Part shown: in pieces, positions 11,531-24,166 of the stretch
Position numbering within the stretch: position 1 is the first letter of the stretch
Layout of the letters: the number at the start of each line of letters is the position of its first letter
Assembly (NCBI RefSeq): GCF_001522545.3
Contig: NC_031773.1
Span: forward strand, 24,649,035 to 24,713,034
Origin: Parus major
Taxonomy: Eukaryota > Chordata > Aves > Passeriformes > Paridae
Direction of reading: 5' to 3'
Length of the DNA: 64,000 nucleotides
The notes under the pieces: generated by a model
Databases searched by the model: none
Told to the model about the DNA's origin: nothing
What the model saw: the letters and a program-made list of their open reading frames with translations, nothing else
Program-made: the position numbers and the translations under genes

Positions 11531-14500
11531 GACTCTTAAATCTATCAAAACCATGACATTAGCAATATAAGGAGATAAAATAGTAGGAAAAATTTGACAA
11601 AACGATTCTAGAAATAAAGATGCATATTTTTGCAAACTGAAGTGAGCAACTTCTTATGGCCTATGGTCTCAACAGAAATCTTTAAATATTTTTCTAAAAG
11701 ATAGTTTGTAGCTCAAATAAGAATTAACGTAAGCAGCTCTATCAGCTTGCTTTATACAATAGCTCTTCTAGTTTAATCATCTGCAAGATTTGGAAAAGAC
11801 CAGATTGAAATACTGAACTTTGGGACCTTGCAGCCATCAAAATAGAGGCTTTCAAATATAAAATATATCTGTACAAAATCTGTGAGTCTAAGGAAGGAAG
11901 AGTCCTCATTAGTAGTATATTGTTCTCAGAACAAAACTTCTAGGAGATACAACTTTATTAAATTTTCTTTAGAAAAAGAAAACCCAAACCAAAAAAAAAA
12001 TCCCCAAACCAGAAATATTCCAGGAAACTCCAAAGTTACAGGTATGGCACTGGAAGTTGTTTTACAAACATTGGAGTTTGTTAAGTGTATGCTACTGTAT
12101 AAAGTAATAACTCTGTAAGTAAAACGTGAGACTTTCGTATTTCTTGCCAGCAAAAAGACCTCATAGACAACAATTAATAAGTCATGTAACTCAAAAATCC
12201 TGAGAATTAGTAACTTTTATTATTTGTGTTATACAGAGAACAAATTGAGGGACAAAGTGATACAGATCAAAAAGGAATTCTGGAAAGGAAACTAAATATT
12301 TTTGAGATGTCTTCCTGGGCATTAACCAATTTTTTTATTAATTTTTTTTTTGCCAGGCAAGCTGTAAAGAGGCTGGCAGGTGACATTCCTGTGCATGCGT
12401 TAGTATCAACTCAGTGCTGCTGTGTCCAGTACAAGAAGACACACTGATGCTGAAAGTACCATCTCTTTCCAACAACACATAGAAGGTAAAGTCCTGAGCA
12501 TTTACTCTGTAATTTATCCCCTCTGCACTCATGTAAGGGAGGGGTGATACTGACTTGGGTGTCTTCTCAAAATGCCAGTTTAGGGCATTAGTTTATTCTT
12601 ACTTAAACTCCTTGAATTTCTCTCTTGATGACATTTTTCATAATCCTCCTTACAGAAAAAAAAATCTGTACTATTATGACAGAAAAGGTTGTAGTATTAA
12701 ATGAACTAAACTGCAGAGCAATATACCTTCCACTTTATACAAATTTTGTAAAGATCCCTGCAGGAAATCAGTTAGGGGTGCATCACTGATTTGAAAAGGG
12801 TACAAATAAAAATAAATTCTTAAATTCTTAAATTACATTTTTATGCAAAATTGTTCTGTTCCCGCAAATCTAAAATACAATTTTATGCCTTTTTTTAGAA
12901 AATTTAAGAACTGCCTTCATGTTATAAAATGTCCATTCTTATAGTTATGTTATGTTTGGAAGACAAATTTCAAGATAAATTGTGAAGATGACACAACAAA
13001 CTAATCAGCAATCAACTTCCTGCACTTAAAACAGTTTTTCTTTACAAGAAAAAACCCAAGTCTCATCTGTTACTAGCACTGAACAAAATCAACATAAAAT
13101 GAACCAACAGTATTTTGGCCTTTGATCTCTTGGATGCTTTATGACAGAGGTCAGAAAGCATGTAATTATTATTTGATATCAAGACAGCTCGAACTAACCT
13201 CATATTCCTAAGGCAGTGAGTGCCTTCATCGCAAGTCAAAATCTGCTTCTGTGGAATAAATAACCTTACTGATGGAAAAAAATCCCTTTCCTCTCAGTTT
13301 AATCTGGGCTTTTAAAAATTTCTTAGTAGTTCAGAAATGAAAAACATCATACTGAAATTCACCAGATCACAGGCATTTCCTGTTTGTTTCTGAAAGCTGT
13401 AGTTATGATTTTTAAATCACATCATCACTTAAGTTTTGGCTACTTTTAATTGTCGACTTCTTCATTCCTTTTGCTCTTCTTCATCAATGGAGGTCAGCTC
13501 AAGATGGCTCTATGTTTTGGCTGCTGAGGCTCAGGAAAATTTGTAAGGCCTTTAATTCTGACATTTCATTTCTGACATTGATATGAAACAGCCTACATTT
13601 GATGAGCTTCAGAAAACACATAAGAGAAAAGTACACACTTGGATTTTCTTTTCTCCAATAGGCAGTATTGAATAAGTCTGGGCTTTGGTTTTTTTACCTC
13701 CTTGAACAGAAAATTTCCAGGAATATCAGTGCTTCCTTTTTTTCTTTTAAACATTTTAAAAGTTTTTCCTGTAAATTGCCCAGCAGGAATGATGGGCACA
13801 TCATGATTAAAACACCTTATTTTTATGTATACAGCAGACAATCATTTGCAGTAGGCACCGTACATATATATTGTGAAAAACAGGCACACAATAGAAGTTC
13901 CTTCACAAAAGAAATGTACTTTTCCAAAAGAGTGATGTACCTGAAATACCAAGTAACAAAAATATAGCAGCTAGACTAAGAACGTCAGAACCAGGTCACA
14001 CAGAACCATGACCAATAATTCAGCATCTTGAGTACAAGAACAAGAAAAGAAGACAATACATAAGCTTTATAATGAAAAACATAACAGAATAAACAGAGAA
14101 GTTTCTTTAACTGGCAACACTTGGAGCTGAAAGACAGCTGAAAGGGAGATGGGCCGGGCTTTGTGCACGCCCTCACAGGATTAGGTAGCTCATAGAATGG
14201 ACTGTGTTTGAAAAAAGTTATGTGTAACTGCTGCCCAAGCAGATGGCAGGTCCTGTTTTCAGGCAGCCCATGCACTGGTTTCCCCACCACTGAAATGAAA
14301 AACTAACAATAAATACAAATTTGAGAATCAGGAGGTTTTTTCCTAGTAGCATGCCACTTTTACTCTGATCAATGTCTTCATGGTAGATTTAATCTCTGTT
14401 GCAATCCAATGTGGCCAAAGACTTCTTTGCTGCACTCCAATTTTTACTCATTTATCACTATGCCTTTATTGTGCAGCATGATTATTCCTCTGCTTTTTAA

Positions 14501-17500
14501 ATTTTGGGCTCATACAACAATAAAAATGACTGTTCAGGTTTCTGAGTACTTGGCCAGAATTTTATAGACAGATATTGTATTAGATACTCCCACGATGAGC
14601 ACAATCAGCTCGATGGCCTTGTGTCCAGCTGGATGCTATAAACTAGACCTGGAGCTCAAGGCAGCGTGTAAGCTGAGTAAGCTCCCACACAGACCAGAGC
14701 CTCGAGCTAGCAGGGCAGCACAGGTGTACCCAGAAGCTGAGGTTCTGTGCAGTCAGGGCCACACTGAAACAACCCTTCTGTTTTCTGAAAATTCTGCATT
14801 TGTCACTGTCTTGGCATTTGAAATAGATTCTTAGGATCTGAGGAAGGTTCCTATTGCCTTTCTGTTCTGCACACAAGCATAGAAAATAGGGACCCATAAG
14901 ACTAGACTCATCTAGTTCACAAAAATCCAGACTACAAGGCACTGACTATGAATCATACATCTAGTAACTTGTCTAGTGCATGGGCAATAAGGTCCTGCAG
15001 AAGTGAGCAAGCAAAATTCACCATTTTCATAACTGAGCAGCAAAAAGTTAAATTTTCTGAAATATTGAAAGCTTAGTTCCACTGATTTAGATGAATACTT
15101 CTGGCACTGGGGTCATCATGCTTCATGACTCAGTGTTCCCTCTTCATAACAAAGAAAGGGTGAGACAATGTACAGTATGGCAGAGGATCAGGTATCAATC
15201 TCATGCAGAGCTATGAAATTACATAATTTGATATAAATATTTCCTTATGTAATGAAACTATATAGTCAAGCTATGCAAATTATGGTATATTATAAAGTTT
15301 ATTATAACCAGAATGAATGAAAAACAAAAAAGGACAAGATTTCTGAAAAAATCTACCATCACTATTACCTAGACAAGACAGCTCTCTTTTAAACAAAAGT
15401 ATAGCACTCTAGTATGAATAGTATAATAGTATATATAATATAAATATATGGCACACTAGTATAAATTAGGGTGAAAGGCCCTGAAAATATTAGACATACT
15501 AATAAAATCTGCTGCAAAACACAGTAAAATATGACTTAGAGTCATGGGAGACTGTAGCAATAGCAGTTCTTTGATACACATTACATATTCTTAGCAGGCT
15601 AACATTAATTGCTGCAACTTCCTGAGTTCCCACAAATTTTCAGAAGGATGTTTGAAAGTTCTTTATTCTGCTATGCAAGCTATGATAAAAAAGAAAAATA
15701 ATACTAAGAAATGTGTACACATTCTGTATTTGAGTCTGTGTAATGGTACCTCTCAATGCACAGTGTGTGTGATGCACAAGAAGCACATGGCTTCATGCCA
15801 GATTTATGTTCTCTTGGAATTGGGGCTGACCTGAACATCAAGTTAAAATAATTTATCCTTTATGTAAGTTGCATTTGGTCTAGCTACAAGTAAAAATTAA
15901 ACTAAGGGAAGCACTGCTTTCTGAACAAAATATGCTGGACTCATCTTTATCTATCTCCTCAATAAATATTTTCTTGGTAATCTAGGTTGCAAATATCTGA
16001 GAATGTCAGATGACCTCAGGCTTCTCTAAAGAGGTAAACCCTGGGGCAGGCAGTGTCTCATGATTGGAAAAAGTAATCACCTGAAAGACCAATGTAAAAA
16101 GAAATCTATTGACTTCAGGGAATTTTAGATGAGACTCTGGAAGAACTTGGGGGTAGAACTCCTCTTGCACATCACTTCATTCATCTGCTCAGCAACTACA
16201 ACTACCTACACATTTTGTGACAAGTGAGAGTCTGTCAAGTAACTCCCACAGCATTTTCCCCTTTCATCCTGTAAACTCCTTCATTAGTGATAAGCCTTTG
16301 TGCCCTGGCATCCACGTACCAGCTGAAGGGAGGAACCTGTTTGTAAACCAGATGCTTTGACATAGTTGGAACATGGAAGGGAGGCAGCAGTACTTGGCAA
16401 ACAAACTTGTAATAAGTGCACTTTGCTTGAAATGTTTATCATTTGTTCTTGAAAAATATGCTGAGAAGATGGGCACTAGACATCCTGATCAACTTTGAAG
16501 TTCAAGTTTGAAGGTGGGGATCCTGAATACCTCCCAAAGAACATTTGAAAAAAACAGCCTGGGGCTCTATAAAGTAAAAAATGTGCTTGAGGAGAGGGGG
16601 CAAAGAATGCTACTAAATCCCATTGTCATGCCATCTGCAGAGAAATTACCTAAGTCCAGAGAAAGGCAGCTTCATTTATGAAGCAACAGGTTCATATGAA
16701 GCCCTCCTAATTTGCTGGTAGATTTTTAATGGCAAACACACAGGTATACCAAGCATCCCTTCCAACCCATGTGAATACTTTCAAGCCAGCAACACACTCA
16801 AAAATTAGGCAAAATTTGTAAGCAGAAGTCTCATATTCTGCCTCTTGCTCTCTTAAAATTTGACATAAAGAAGGAGTTACTTTGCTCAGCTAAGATGTAT
16901 GTGATGCCTACTTATGATGCACAAAATGCAATTATCAAGGAAAGATCAGCATCTGGAGGTCCTCCAGGAGTCTGATCAAGAAGAAAAAAAATCTCAAGTG
17001 CTCAAAATGTGAAGGTTTCTTCCCTTTGACAGTCCCATTGTTCTGTGGACAGAGAACTGCAGGTATGGAGGGTAACCTGAACAATTTTCTGAAATCAGGC
17101 TCAGCAAACTTACTGACATTTAGAATTTGGCTAAATAAAAAAAAGGGGAAAGGCATAGCACTTTTATAGCTTTTATCTTTATGAACAAAGGAATTCAGCT
17201 CAATGCAATCTCAAGCTAGCAGGGAATGCTAATACATGAAGGGGAGTTGAGGGAAGAAGTTCAATACCCTCAGGAATATTACATCCAGCTCACCTCCTAT
17301 CAACTCCATTTCTTTTCCCACTGTACCTACCTTTACTGCTTTGCACTCTTTTAATGGCAGAAGTCCTGCCTTTCCTTTAGGTCTGTAATGATCAGCGTGA
17401 GCCAGAAAGGACAGAGAGACATGGAGCTCGTATAGCAAGTGGCTATCCAGACAGGAGGTACCTCCTCACAAGAAAGGTAGTTGGTTGTGCAGGGATCTGT

Positions 17501-19009
17501 CTTTGGAGATACTGTGGAGCTCTGGAGGCAGGTGGAAGGCAGGAACCTGGCATGAGCAAGGTGAGTTGGCTGAGGCTGACTTGGTGGGCAAAGCAATAAA
17601 GGCATCCAGAGGGCTTCTCTTGTAAGGTAACTGGCAGGATCAGGGGTAGAGCAAGGTTGGAAGGCTGGAGTGAGACAGGTTAGCTGGACCTTGAAGCAAA
17701 GTTTCATCAAGGAAAAACAGACTCTTGTACTCCAGACATGGCCAGTGTGGCTGAAGGCTGGGGACCTAAAATCCGACAGAAAAAGTAAAGAGCTGAACTG
17801 CAGTGACTTGGGAATCACTGCCTTAGAGTCTAGGTCGAAAGATAGGTAAGATGCAAAGAGCCAAAGAAAAGGATACCTGGGGATTAACAGTTGCATAAAA
17901 AGCAAAATAATAATATCTCAAAAATTTTCTGTGTTAAATTAAGCATATGACTAGTTTCAGCGATACCTAGTGGGACTACATGAGTAAAAATAAATACACA
18001 AGATAGAAACCTAAAATAGGAAATGGAGCATAAAACTGGGAGGAATGAATACAGAATAGAAAGGACTGAGGAAAACAAAAGTGGAGAGAGAAAAGACCAA
18101 ACATAATTTTTAAAGGAAACAAATTAGATGCAGAAAAAGAAAAGACACTTTATTGATTATTTTCTGTTGATGTTTTAAATACACAAAAACATACTTGATA
18201 CTGATAATGCTTTTAAAGTCTCAGCTTAGAATATATTAAAGAGAGTATATTCAGCTTCCTTGGATTAGTAAACCAGTAAGATTTGCATTTAAAATAAGTG
18301 TCCAGATCGTGCACCCTCTCAGGCAGGGTTAAACCAAACCAGAAAAAATGGCAGGGTCAGGGCCAAGGCAGCTGCCTGCACGCCTGTTATGTCTGTCATT
18401 GTTTGTTTTGTCTTTCTGGACTTGTAAGCCCTTCAGGCCTGGAGCACTCCCCATGGGGCCTGGCCAACCTCCACTGCCTTTGGTGGGCACCGAGGAAGGC
18501 TTTGTTTGCCCAGCGTTTGGCTCAGGGGAGTTAGGGCCTGGCTGAGACTTTTTAAGTTCTAGATGTAATAGCAGCAAAATATCACATACATTCACTGAGA
18601 TATGTCTGCGCTTGAATGTTTTTTCTGATATTGCCGCTCTGTGCAGCCATGAAGTTGCATCCATGTAGAGCAAGGCAGTATTGGGTTCTTCTGACACCAT
18701 TATGATTGGTGTGATTGCAATTTCACCCAGGACAGGTGAAAAGGCAGTTTAAAATCTGCTTTTAAAAGCACGTACGCTTATTTTCTCTCAGTTGTGGTGA
18801 CAGAAGCTCTGCTGGTACTGACACTGACACCATGGAGCAACACCCAGAGGAGGGTGTCCAGTGATTCTTTTGGTGGACGCAGATGAATTGCTGTCCTGTT
18901 TCCACGCGCCAAGAAAAAGTATTACAAGGGCAGAGAAGAGCTATAAAAGGTGCTAGATAAACTCTGCCAACATTCACACCCACACCATGGAGCTGGTAAC
19001 CGCTCCATT
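11531..19009. other. Gene-poor stretch, no supported gene
   Basis: Mostly A+T-rich DNA. Patches near 17.4-17.8 kb and 18.3-18.55 kb are GC-richer, which leaves longer chance ORFs (for example 184 codons on the minus strand at 17351-17905). None resembles a known protein. A short A/C-rich run lies at about 11976-12010. Confidence 0.5.
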
Positions 19010-19090
19010 CACACCTGACAGCGCAAGGAACGCGCTTCGCCCGCAGTACCCTTCAGATAGCTCTTCCCTTCGTTCAGTGACCTGCAGACG

Positions 19091-19104
19091 GGTTAGGGTT
19101 AGGG
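19091..19104 (+). repeat. Two telomere-type TTAGGG units
   Basis: GGTTAGGGTTAGGG sits at the left shoulder of the CpG island, just before the minisatellite. Two units are too few to call an interstitial telomere array and may be chance. Confidence 0.6.
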
Positions 19105-19134
19105 TGGAGCAGGGGTGCGACCCCCGACGCCCGG

Positions 19135-19255
19135 AGCGCCGCTCCCGGCCCTCAGCGCCGCTCCCGGCCCCCAGCGCCGCTCCCGGCCCCCAGCGCCGCT
19201 CCCGGCCCTCAGCGCCGCTCCCGGCTCCCGGCCCTCAGCGCCGCTCCCGGCCCTC
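19135..19255. repeat. 19-bp GC-rich minisatellite, six units
   Basis: Units start at 19135, 19154, 19173, 19192, 19211 and 19237, with consensus AGCGCCGCTCCCGGCCCTC. Units differ mainly by CCCTC versus CCCCC. The fifth unit has a 7-bp duplication of CTCCCGG. A partial seventh unit begins at 19256. Because 19 is not a multiple of three, all frames stay open and yield repetitive Ser/Ala/Pro/Arg peptides that are not evidence of a gene. The minus strand is G-rich. Confidence 0.92.
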
Positions 19256-19745
19256 AGCGCTCCGCCGAGCCCACAGCGCGGCGCGGGCCCCGCGGCGCCG
19301 GGCAGCGCGGGCAGCGCGGCGCTCTGGTGCCCCCGCGTGGCCGGCGGCGGAGCAGGGAGGGCGAGAGGGCGGTAGCCGCCCCGGGCCCTCTCCCGGGTTC
19401 ACGAGTCCGCACCCTGTCAGCGCGGCGGGGGGATGTATGCAGGCTGAACCTGCGTGAGGCGTGCAGGGAAACGTCCCGGGATTCAGCGGCGCTTAACAGA
19501 AGGATTCTTATTTGTTGGTCTTTGGTTTTGTTTTTGGGTTTTTGTTTTGTTTGTGTTTGAGTGGGTGCTGTTGTGTGTCTGGTGTAGACTCACACCGAGC
19601 CCCGAGGGGCGGGCTCGCCGGGGCGCTGCTGGCGGGGCTGTGCCGCGGTTGTGTCCCCGCGCAGCCCCGGGCATGCGGCGCTCCCTGCGCAGGGCACCCC
19701 CGGACAGAGACACGGCTTCGGGGCAGCCCGTGGTGCCTGGAGTGC

Positions 19746-20607
19746 AGCAGGCCGAACTCAGTTTCTTTGGCTATTCTTGGTTTGTTTGGAGGTTTCTTTG
19801 TTTTTTTTTTCCCAAACTCTGTATTCTCAGGACGTATCCTTTAGAGTCATTGGGTGCAACATTTAACATTATGCCAGCCATCGGGAATTGCTTCTAAAAT
19901 GTTACAAATCTAGAGAATAAATCTCAAGGTAATTTTTTACTTCTGGAATTGGAAGTCTTGATATGAATCAGTTCTGTGCTACCTTACTGGGTGTTTCATC
20001 CAGAAGCCTTGGACATAACGTCGTGTAATTTGGGCAATCTCTCCATTGTGTTTATTGGAGTAAACAATGTCTGAATAAAGTCTGTCAGAGAAACTAGGAG
20101 TAAGCACAATGCTTGCTGGAAGGAAGACCCATTATTTTGTGATGCATCTGCAGAAAGAATAGCAAAATCTTCTCATAGTGCAGCCATTCAGCTTTATGGC
20201 CCAGCTTTCCTCCTTCCTTTGTGGTAATTACCATCTCAGGAGCAGTATCAGCATCCTCTTCACAGTTAGGGCATGCGAAAAATCCCGTGGACAGCTGGTT
20301 AAAGGACCAGAGGGCCCAGAATAGTCTTCATTGCAGTCTCTATTCTTGGACTTTTAGAGTTGAAACTTAAAGTCTGAGTTCCTACTGCTGGAATTATATT
20401 TCAAGCGTTACTCTCTGTGTGCAAAATTTGTAGAATATTAAGTATAATTCATGGCTGCCTTTATTGGGGTTTTTAGGCTTTTTTTTATTATTCTTTTTTA
20501 ATTGTAATTTTTCTACTTCTAAAGTACACTTTGTGACTATGGTCTAAATTTATGCTCTGCATTTAAAGAAAGCGCACTGCAATACTAGAACCAGCAGTAC
20601 AATGTAC
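19746..20607. other. No gene recognised
   Basis: Composition returns to A+T-rich after the CpG island, with a T-run at about 19798-19810. No gene or repeat was supported. Confidence 0.5.
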
Positions 20608-20728
20608 TTCTTGAACATTTGGGCAGTGCTCTCAGGCACTTGGTCTGATTCTTGTGGTGCCCTGCACGGGGGCAGGAGTTGGACTTGATGTATCCCTTCC
20701 ATCACAGCATGTTCTATGAGTCTATGAA
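20608..20728 (+). mobile_element. CR1 LINE, 3' end fragment
   Basis: The stretch CTGCACGG..GGCAGGAGTTGGACTTGATG, then CCCTTCCA, and a terminal TTCTATGAGTCTATG match the CR1 3' untranslated end, including the short ATTCTATG-like terminal repeats typical of the family. CR1 is the dominant retrotransposon of birds and other sauropsids, and its copies are usually 5'-truncated as here. Confidence 0.85.
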
Positions 20729-22151
20729 AGTAAAACTTGCTGTGAACTCAGTGATAAATTTCCTCTGCATCCAGGAAATTCAGATCCCAATGAAAGCAAT
20801 AGCAGAAATTCTAGTGTTTTCAAGAGTGCAAGAATTTCCTGCTATCCTTTGTTTATATTAAATTGCTCAGAGAGTGTGATAAACATTGCAGAGTTTTAGA
20901 GCTGTTCTTGGAAATAAATTGTTCAGAAATCCACAGGTATTTTATGTGGTTCTGGGTATTATTTCAACTAATGAATCAGCTTTGGGACTGCAGAAAAAGG
21001 CTTTATACTCTTGATCCTAAGGTTAAAGTCAATATACAGTAGTATAAAGGCCATATACTATCTAATCCATATATACATCTAGTTTATGAGCAAAGCCACT
21101 TTTTCATAGCTATGGAAAAATGCACAAGAAGTTTCATATTGGAAAAAAATTCAAACACTGCAAGCCAAGAGAGAAAGAACCAATACTGTGTATTGCCTCC
21201 AAGTGGAAGACGAGGACCTGTCACATTCTGGAATTTAGTGATGACCCATCTTGCATATCTGAGCATCTGCAAACTACTTAGAGCTGGCATTAGCTGAGTC
21301 ACTTGCTACTTTCAGTTATAACTCCCTCACAGAGAAGGTATATTAGAAAAATCAATAGAGAAATCAATACATTTTACCCAAGTTATCAGATGTGCTCCGG
21401 ATGCTTAAGTTGCTAAATAGTATTTGATTCAAATAAAGCAGATCTCACATCCTTTCTATTAACCTGAGAGTTGGCATATATTTCTCTTCCCTCCCTTTAC
21501 CATTCCCAGTTGACAAGCATTTGCACTCTGGCACCAATTTATGTGGAATTTCAATGTGGTTTTGAAATAAAATTGATTAACATTTTCTCTTCTGAAAAAC
21601 CATCTTATCATCCCAACAATTATGGAAAATCAGATTTTATTAAAATACTTTTAGTTTATTTCTCAAATAAAGTAATAATGAAGGATAATGAGGGGTTGCG
21701 CAAGGGATCTCTAGGAGTACTTGGAAAAAGCAACAGTCAGTGAAGTAGAAAAATGAGGGAACAAAGACTGGATTTCACAGCAAACTGTTTCCATTGGATT
21801 TCACCTCTAGATATTACATTGATATTTTATGTGCATACAAATTATGTTCCACAGGAACACTATGGGGTAAATTAACAGTGCATCGCACATGGATTTAGGC
21901 ATGTAAATGTCAAAAATAGGAGATGAGTATGAAGAAATTGTGTCCCTAAACCACCATGTACTTAATTCATTGACAAACAGGAACATCTGGAAAGAATTTT
22001 AGGACCTAGTACATTTTGCAGGAAGACACATAGCTTTTGCTAAAGGTGCTCTTATTTCTGGTAATGCCCTTATTCTTTAATTCTCTTACAACAGCATTAA
22101 CCTTTAGTGTAAGATTGATAAGCTTTTTGATTGATTGATAAGTAAGATTTA

Positions 22152-22184
22152 TTTTTTTTTCCTTTTTTTTCCCTTTTTTTCCCC
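22152..22184 (+). repeat. Pyrimidine tract
   Basis: T-runs are separated by CC, CCC and CCCC in increasing length. It is a pure pyrimidine stretch of about 33 bases with no acceptor-linked exon recognised after it. Confidence 0.75.
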
Positions 22185-22529
22185 AATTAATTCTTATTGT
22201 AGATCTATGAAAAAAGCTAAATCCAGGGACTGCAAATTCAGGGTGGTAATGGGACAAAATGCCTCTCATGTAGGTTAGAATCACACCCTGGCACCTTATC
22301 AGTGAACTTCCAGTGAAATGGGAATTGCAGTTATTTCCAAAGCTTCATAACCATGTCACCAAAGAACCCACCACTACATTTTGCAATGAAGACAACCCTT
22401 ACTGACAGTTCTCAGCAGCTAACCAATGTTTGAAGGAATGGAAACACTGATACTATGAAAATCCAGGGAAAGGATAAGGTTGTTATACTGCATGTGCAAC
22501 TCCCCCATGCAGTATGAATTGTATCTGTT

Positions 22530-22850
22530 TACACAGACTTGCAAGACAGCTGGAGAAGAGCTGCTTACAAGGGCATGTAGCGACAGGACAAGGGGTAATA
22601 CCTTTGAATTGAAAGAAGTTAGGTTTAGATTTGATATTAGGAAGAAATTCATTACTATGAGGGTGGTGAGACACTGGAACACGTTTTCCAGAGATGTTGT
22701 GAATTCCCCATCTCTAGAAGTATTCAAGACAAGGCTGGATAAGTCTTTGAGCACATTGGTCTTGTGTAAGGTACACCCTCCCCTGACAGGAATGCTGTAA
22801 CTAAATGATCTGTAAGATGCCTTCAAAATCAAATAGTTCTATGTTCCTGT
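22530..22850 (+). mobile_element. CR1 LINE 3' fragment, older copy
   Basis: The plus-strand frame at 22480-22800 translates to a CR1-like string (ELKEVRFRFDIRKKF, VRHWNTFSRDVVNSPSLEVFKTRLDKSL), reflecting the CR1 3' region that reads 'gtggtgagacactggaa...agatgttgtg...tattcaagac aaggctgga'. It ends with a degenerate TTCTATGTTCC. The open frame is coincidental to the element and not a host gene. Confidence 0.85.
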
Positions 22851-24138
22851 AAAGTACTTGCAGAGTAAGCTCTGAGTTAGACTGTTGTTGACACAGACTG
22901 CCAGCACCACCCAGTATCTTGTTTCAGACACAGTCAATGAACAAAAGGGTTTCACCTTCCATCTCAGTCTCTTGTACCAGTCTTGTGTCACATGAAGAAG
23001 AAAATTGATATAAGGCACAGCTTGGGATAGCAGGATGCTACTAATTCATTAGACCCGACCAGAACCACAGAAAGATTGGCTATCCCTCTTCAGACCCATT
23101 GCCAACCAAACTTCTGCCTCTCAAAATATCTCATTTTGAGCCGAGTATCACTGCGGAGAGGACTGAAAAGCATGATTTTACACACTTTAATTAAAGGTCA
23201 CAGGTATGACAGGCTGTGACATTATCTAATATATAGCTTTTCTTTTAGAGTTGCAGATCACCATTTTGTGAAGCTGTACATTTTCTGAGTTCTGAGCTCT
23301 GCTCCCAGTTCACTGACTCACACCATTGACGTGACAGATCCAAAGTAGTGATGAAACTGTGAGAATGCAGTAGCTCAGCTCCTGCTTGTTCCTGGTCACT
23401 GCCACTCTTCTTTTTTTGCATTTCCTCTTCCACTATTATTTTTTTGCATTTCCTCCTGACTGAGCCAGGCTGGAGTCTGTGATAAGCCAGAGTGAGCAAA
23501 CTCTCTGATTCAGGAACGGACATGCTTCATGCCAGAGCCTATCCCTCTTCAACCCATTTTCTGTCTTCTCCCTGTTGAAGTGGCCCTGTCCCTTCCACAT
23601 ACTTAGTGTGGTGACTTCATTTGTCTAAAACCCTGTTTTTCAGAAGTTCTGTTGGTTCCTACAATTCCCCTTACACTGTTGTGTAAACTGAAAAATATTA
23701 AAAAACAACTAACAGTAGAAGCTTGTGGAGCCTTCCAAATCCAAGTTCAAAGTAAAGAGAATTCTCAAAGATAGTCATTTAAAGGACACAGAAGAAATGG
23801 GAAGGACTCTTCCCCTTCTAAGGGCCTCTTTCTGGGCAGGTAGCTGTCAGAGAAATGATGCAGGCCTGGAGTCCTGCCATAGCACAGGAAAATGCCACAA
23901 AAGGCCAGAAAGATTCTAAGTCAGATGATGAGCTAAAATAGAGGAAAACTTTAGTGAGAAACATGTACCCACATGCTGCTGTTTTCTCCATCATTTAAGT
24001 ATCCCTGGAAAGTCACATTAACTTTGACCCCAACTGGCTCCCATTCTACAAATTGGGGAGTATTTCTTTTGTTATCAGCCTTCAGTGTACATACTGTTTT
24101 TACTTCTCTTTCTCCTGTAATGTGTCCTTTTGACTATT
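22851..24138. other. No gene recognised
   Basis: Ordinary intergenic sequence, slightly GC-richer near 23.3-23.6 kb. Short ORFs are overlapping and unrecognised. Confidence 0.5.
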
Positions 24139-24166
24139 CCAATCAATCAATCAATCAATCAATCAG
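24139..24166. repeat. (CAAT)n microsatellite
   Basis: Six to seven perfect tandem copies of a CAAT/ATCA tetranucleotide. Confidence 0.9.

Larger units (their letters stand above)
19010..19745. promoter_or_regulatory. CpG island, probable promoter of unknown target
   Basis: This is the only strongly GC-rich, CpG-dense block in the window. It contains Sp1-type GC boxes (GGGCGG at 19367-19372 and GGGGCGGG at 19606-19613), a 19-bp minisatellite and a T/G-rich insert at 19505-19582 that splits it in two. Vertebrate islands of this kind usually mark promoters. No convincing first exon could be assigned on either strand. ORFs across it (for example 18987-19457) are Arg/Pro/Ala-rich by-products of the repeat. 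By remembered synteny it could be a distal FOXP2 promoter reading leftward, or a lncRNA promoter. Confidence 0.75.

Noticed and set aside
14180..14220. TCATAGAATGG resembling a reversed CR1 end
   Set aside because: The adjoining sequence does not continue as CR1.
17351..17905. 184-codon minus-strand ORF
   Set aside because: It lies in a GC-richer patch with no recognisable domain and no splice or promoter context. It is most likely a chance ORF, though conservation data could overturn this.
18987..19457. 156-codon plus-strand ORF across the CpG island
   Set aside because: It is open because the 19-bp minisatellite and GC-rich sequence lack stops. The product is repetitive Arg/Pro/Ala/Ser with no domain, and other frames are open too.
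22480..22800. 106-codon plus-strand ORF
   Set aside because: It coincides with a CR1 3' fragment and is a by-product of it.
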